A DNA stretch of 7,751 nucleotides, taken from an uncultured Eubacteriales bacterium (GTDB taxonomy: Bacteria > Bacillota > Clostridia > Christensenellales > Borkfalkiaceae). This document shows positions 6,320 to 7,751 of this stretch, piece by piece. The translations under genes and the position numbers were made by a program. Under the pieces are notes generated by a model that had not been told where the DNA came from, searched no databases, and saw nothing but the letters and a program-made list of their open reading frames with translations. How positions within the stretch are numbered: position 1 is the first letter of the stretch; each line of letters starts with the position of its first letter. Location of the stretch: positions 1 to 7,751 of the forward strand of contig CAJLLH010000051.1 of the NCBI GenBank assembly GCA_905207385.1, given 5' to 3'.

Positions 6320-6853
6320 TCAGAAGTTGGGGGGTGAAGAAACCCACAAAATTTTAGCTATCGTTTTGCCCGCGTTGCTCACGGTATGCGTGGTGTTCGC
6401 GCGGTAGTAAAATGTTTCGCCGCGCTTGCACACATAGGCTTTTTTGCCAAGCGTTATGCGGACTTTGCCCTCTAAAACGTATCCGAATTCCTCGCCGTCG
6501 TGCGGGAAGTCTTCCGCCGAAGAAGCTCCGGGCAGAAGTTCCAGAATAATCGGCTCCATAACGTTTTTCTGAGCGTTCGGAATAATCCATTTAAGCGTCA
6601 TTCCGTCATCTCGTTTTTCAATGAAGTCGTCCGCGCCGAAAACAACTCTTTCGTCGTCCTCTTTCTTGAAAAATTCCGCAAGGTCGGTGCCAAGCGCCGC
6701 CAGAATGTCGCAAAGGGTGGCTATGGAGGGGGAGGTTATGTCATTTTCCAGTTGCGAGATATACCCTTTGGTAAGTTCGCACCTGTCGGCAAGCTCTGCC
6801 TGCGAAAGGTTGAGCTGTTGCCTTAAAAGCTTGATTTTACTGCCTATTTCCAT
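6320..6853 (-). CDS. XRE-family regulator with C-terminal cupin domain, first gene of the pot operon
   Basis: This 177-residue protein has a Cro/C1-type helix-turn-helix at its N-terminus (residues 2-60; [19 protein letters not shown], then [11 protein letters not shown] as recognition helix region, and [14 protein letters not shown]). A cupin_2 barrel follows in the C-terminal half, with the blocks [19 protein letters not shown] (118-136) and [16 protein letters not shown] (145-160). This HTH-cupin layout is shared with PuuR-type regulators of polyamine metabolism, and the cupin pocket is expected to sense a small ligand, here plausibly a polyamine (inference). ATG at 6853 is supported by AAGGTGA (6867-6861) at 7-nt spacing; an ATG nine codons earlier (6880) lacks such a site and would run into the operator array. 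It is co-directional with potA, 23 nt away, and a palindrome cluster lies just upstream, which suggests autoregulation of the whole operon. Confidence 0.94.
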   Translation of the reverse strand: MEIGSKIKLLRQQLNLSQAELADRCELTKGYISQLENDITSPSIATLCDILAALGTDLAEFFKKEDDERVVFGADDFIEKRDDGMTLKWIIPNAQKNVMEPIILELLPGASSAEDFPHDGEEFGYVLEGKVRITLGKKAYVCKRGETFYYRANTTHTVSNAGKTIAKILWVSSPPNF

Positions 6854-6873
6854 AAATTGATCACCTTGAATTG

Positions 6874-6888
6874 TAAACAAAGTGTTTA
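6874..6888. promoter_or_regulatory. Putative operator, copy 1 (TAAAC-N5-GTTTA)
   Basis: TAAACAAAGTGTTTA is a perfect 6-bp inverted repeat (TAAACA-AAG-TGTTTA) just upstream of the regulator's ribosome binding site. It shares TAAAC-N5-GTTTA with two other sites in the next 75 bp. Binding by the XRE-cupin protein is inferred from position and symmetry. Confidence 0.65.
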
Positions 6889-6895
6889 AAAATAG

Positions 6896-6910
6896 TAAAC
6901 GCAGTGTTAA
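6896..6910. promoter_or_regulatory. Putative operator, imperfect copy 2 (TAAAC-N5-GTTAA)
   Basis: TAAACGCAGTGTTAA differs from the palindrome TAAAC-N5-GTTTA at one position and overlaps the next site by 3 bp. Its left half-site starts 22 bp after that of copy 1, close to two helical turns. Confidence 0.45.
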
Positions 6911-6922
6911 ACCCTGCGTTTA
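6908..6922. promoter_or_regulatory. Putative operator, copy 3 (TAAAC-N5-GTTTA)
   Basis: TAAACCCTGCGTTTA is a perfect match to the TAAAC-N5-GTTTA pattern. Together with copy 2 it forms a larger inverted repeat, TAAACGCAG (6896-6904) and CTGCGTTTA (6914-6922) around 9 nt, which could also fold in RNA. A lone TAAAC half-site follows at 6930-6934, 22 bp from this one. Confidence 0.65.
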
Positions 6923-6946
6923 AAATTATTAAACGGTTAGCAAATT

Positions 6947-6961
6947 TAAACAAAAAGTTTA
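6947..6961. promoter_or_regulatory. Putative operator, copy 4 (TAAAC-N5-GTTTA)
   Basis: TAAACAAAAAGTTTA is the third perfect copy of the palindrome and the nearest to the promoter. It would lie roughly +14 to +28 from the predicted transcription start, a position suited to blocking promoter escape or elongation. Confidence 0.65.
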
Positions 6962-6980
6962 GTAATAATAACCGTGTAAG

Positions 6981-7009
6981 ATTATAGTGGTATATTTTTT
7001 ATATGTCAA
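6981..7009 (-). promoter_or_regulatory. Consensus housekeeping promoter of the regulator-potABCD operon
   Basis: Read on the minus strand, TTGACA (7009-7004) is followed after exactly 17 nt by TATAAT (6986-6981), a perfect match to the housekeeping sigma factor consensus at optimal spacing. The spacer is AT-rich. Transcription should start near 6975, leaving a leader of about 120 nt that contains the operator palindromes before the regulator's ATG at 6853. Confidence 0.88.
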
Positions 7010-7263
7010 CTATTTGCAATTAATTTGATTATGTGTAATATATTGACAAAAATATGAAATGTTTGTGAAAATTTTACACGTTTTTCGCGGTTTTTCGGGG
7101 TAAAAAATGCCTGTCGCGCGGCTGAATGCGTTTAAGATACATTAAAAAGCTTAAAAACGATTCGCGCGCGGTTGCAACCAAGCAATGTGGCGCGTTAAAA
7201 ATGATGTACAAGTTTGAACACGTCGCGTTCGGAACAACTTATAATTAGAAATTATATATAAAC
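7010..7263. other. Intergenic DNA upstream of the pot promoter
   Basis: I see no supported gene in these 254 nt. There is a lone TTGACA at 7043-7048 (plus strand) without a usable -10 partner at normal spacing. A plus-strand TATAAT at 7240-7245 has only TTGAAC (7214-7219) upstream, at an over-long 20-nt spacing. If that weak pair is real, it would send transcription rightward into the adenine-poor tract. Confidence 0.5.
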
Positions 7264-7490
7264 GCGCGCATCTGTGCGCGCCTGTGTGTGCTCACGTGCA
7301 TACCTGTCCGAGCGTGTCTGTGTACGTTCCCGCGCGCGTTTGTACGAGCACGTTTGTCCGCGCGCTACTGGTCGTGGGCGTCTATTGTGTCCCAGCGTGT
7401 GACTGTTCGTGTGTTTCTGTGTGCGCTTACGTTCATACCTGTTCGTGCGCCCATGCGCTCCCGCGTACTTTTACGCGCTTGTCTGTGCGA
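7264..7490. repeat. Adenine-poor GT/GC-rich low-complexity tract with degenerate direct repeats
   Basis: Composition changes sharply here. Only 19 of 220 plus-strand bases (7271-7490) are A, and the text consists of alternating purine-pyrimidine words such as TGTGTGTG, CGCGCGCG, GTGCGCGC and TGTACG. A 33-bp unit at 7282-7314 recurs at 7417-7449 with 5 mismatches. A 13-bp unit CGTTTGTACGAGC (7337-7349) recurs at 7351-7363 with 2 mismatches. The tract opens with a hairpin, GCGCGCA-TCTG-TGCGCGC (7264-7281). Two plus-strand frames stay open through it, but with no ribosome binding site and highly biased composition they are best explained by the lack of A (hence of stop codons). The function is unknown. 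Confidence 0.7.
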
Positions 7491-7705
7491 AAAGTTTAAT
7501 CCCGATAAAATCGGTATTCAGAACTACATATGCGCTAAAAAATTTTAATCAGCCAAAAGTTAAATTTTAAATTTAAACTGCGTTTTGCGCATAAGAGGAG
7601 AAGCAAAAACAGTTTTTTGCCGCTGTTTTGTAAAGCAAAACGGCGGGGGAAGAGTAGATTTTCAGAGTTTTACCAAATTTCAAAACCGACAAATCCTGAA
7701 AAATA
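7491..7705. other. AT-rich non-coding stretch with two small palindromes
   Basis: No supported gene is visible. The palindrome CCGAT-AAA-ATCGG lies at 7502-7514, just after the adenine-poor tract. A hairpin at 7620-7646 pairs CCGCTGTTTTG with CAAAACGGCGG (10 Watson-Crick pairs plus one U-G if transcribed rightward) around a 5-nt loop. It has no T-tract on the plus strand, so it is not a classical terminator. AGGAG at 7596-7600 is not followed by a well-spaced start codon. Confidence 0.5.
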
Positions 7706-7744
7706 AAAGAATGCTGCGCGGCAGAAAGCCGCGCAGCATTCTTT
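7706..7744. terminator. Strong intrinsic terminator, probably for a minus-strand gene beyond the right edge
   Basis: AAAGAATGCTGCGCGGC (7706-7722) pairs perfectly with GCCGCGCAGCATTCTTT (7728-7744) around loop AGAAA, giving a 17-bp stem. Read leftward on the minus strand, the stem runs into TTCTTTTATTTTT, a good U-tract; read rightward only CTTTACTT follows. It therefore best terminates a leftward transcript entering from beyond 7751, but could work in both directions. Confidence 0.88.
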
Positions 7745-7751
7745 ACTTGCA

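Noticed and set aside
6854..6975. Riboswitch in the pot operon leader
   Set aside because: The leader is dominated by short DNA-type palindromes and lacks any riboswitch core I recognise.
7043..7071. Plus-strand TTGACA as a divergent promoter
   Set aside because: The -10 position at 17-nt spacing is TGAAAA, a poor match, and no gene follows on that strand.
7284..7548. Two overlapping plus-strand frames rich in Cys, Val and Arg across the adenine-poor tract
   Set aside because: No ribosome binding site, GTG starts only, and the openness follows from the scarcity of A and hence of stop codons. Composition is not protein-like.
7574..7586. TAAACTGCGTTTT as a further operator copy
   Set aside because: The spacing between half-sites is 3 rather than 5 and the right half is imperfect; it lies far from the pot promoter in AT-rich DNA where such words are common.

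Overview
The window looks like a chromosomal segment of a Gram-positive anaerobe of the Clostridia (Bacillota), possibly an uncultured gut lineage. This is inferred from strong GGAGG-type ribosome binding sites, a lipobox-bearing substrate-binding protein, a regulator-plus-potABCD operon typical of Firmicutes, and AT-rich intergenic DNA beside roughly half-GC coding DNA. No plasmid, phage, CRISPR or transposase signature is visible.

Left part, plus strand: the last codons of rplA (ribosomal protein L1) are followed 23 nt later by a complete GNAT acetyltransferase of the phosphinothricin/amino-acid N-acetyltransferase type. After a 349-nt AT-rich gap comes a tRNA-Arg(CCT) gene with encoded CCA, a hairpin terminator that begins inside that CCA, a purine-rich stretch, a possible 25-codon ORF overlapping (ATGA) a 74-codon ORF of unknown function, and a bidirectional terminator at 1510-1540.

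Centre, minus strand (6853 to 1557): a compact five-gene operon, XRE-cupin regulator - potA - potB - potC - potD, encoding a polyamine (spermidine/putrescine) ABC importer. The last four genes are joined by 4-nt overlaps. PotA supplies ATP hydrolysis, PotB and PotC form the membrane channel, and PotD captures substrate outside the membrane. PotA carries an apparent duplication of its C-terminal TOBE module. PotD is much longer than usual, with an acidic/tyrosine-rich insertion and a C-terminal membrane segment in addition to a lipobox.

Operon control: a perfect-consensus promoter (TTGACA, 17 nt, TATAAT) lies at 7009-6981. Between the predicted start of transcription and the regulator gene are three perfect copies and one near copy of the palindrome TAAAC-N5-GTTTA, most simply read as operators for the operon's own XRE-cupin protein. 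This is the clearest regulatory novelty here.

Right part: nearly 900 nt with no convincing gene. It includes an abruptly bounded, adenine-poor GT/GC-rich tract of about 230 nt (7264-7490) with degenerate direct repeats and a GC hairpin at its start, a second hairpin near 7620-7646, and a very strong 17-bp terminator at 7706-7744 that probably ends a minus-strand gene lying beyond the right edge.
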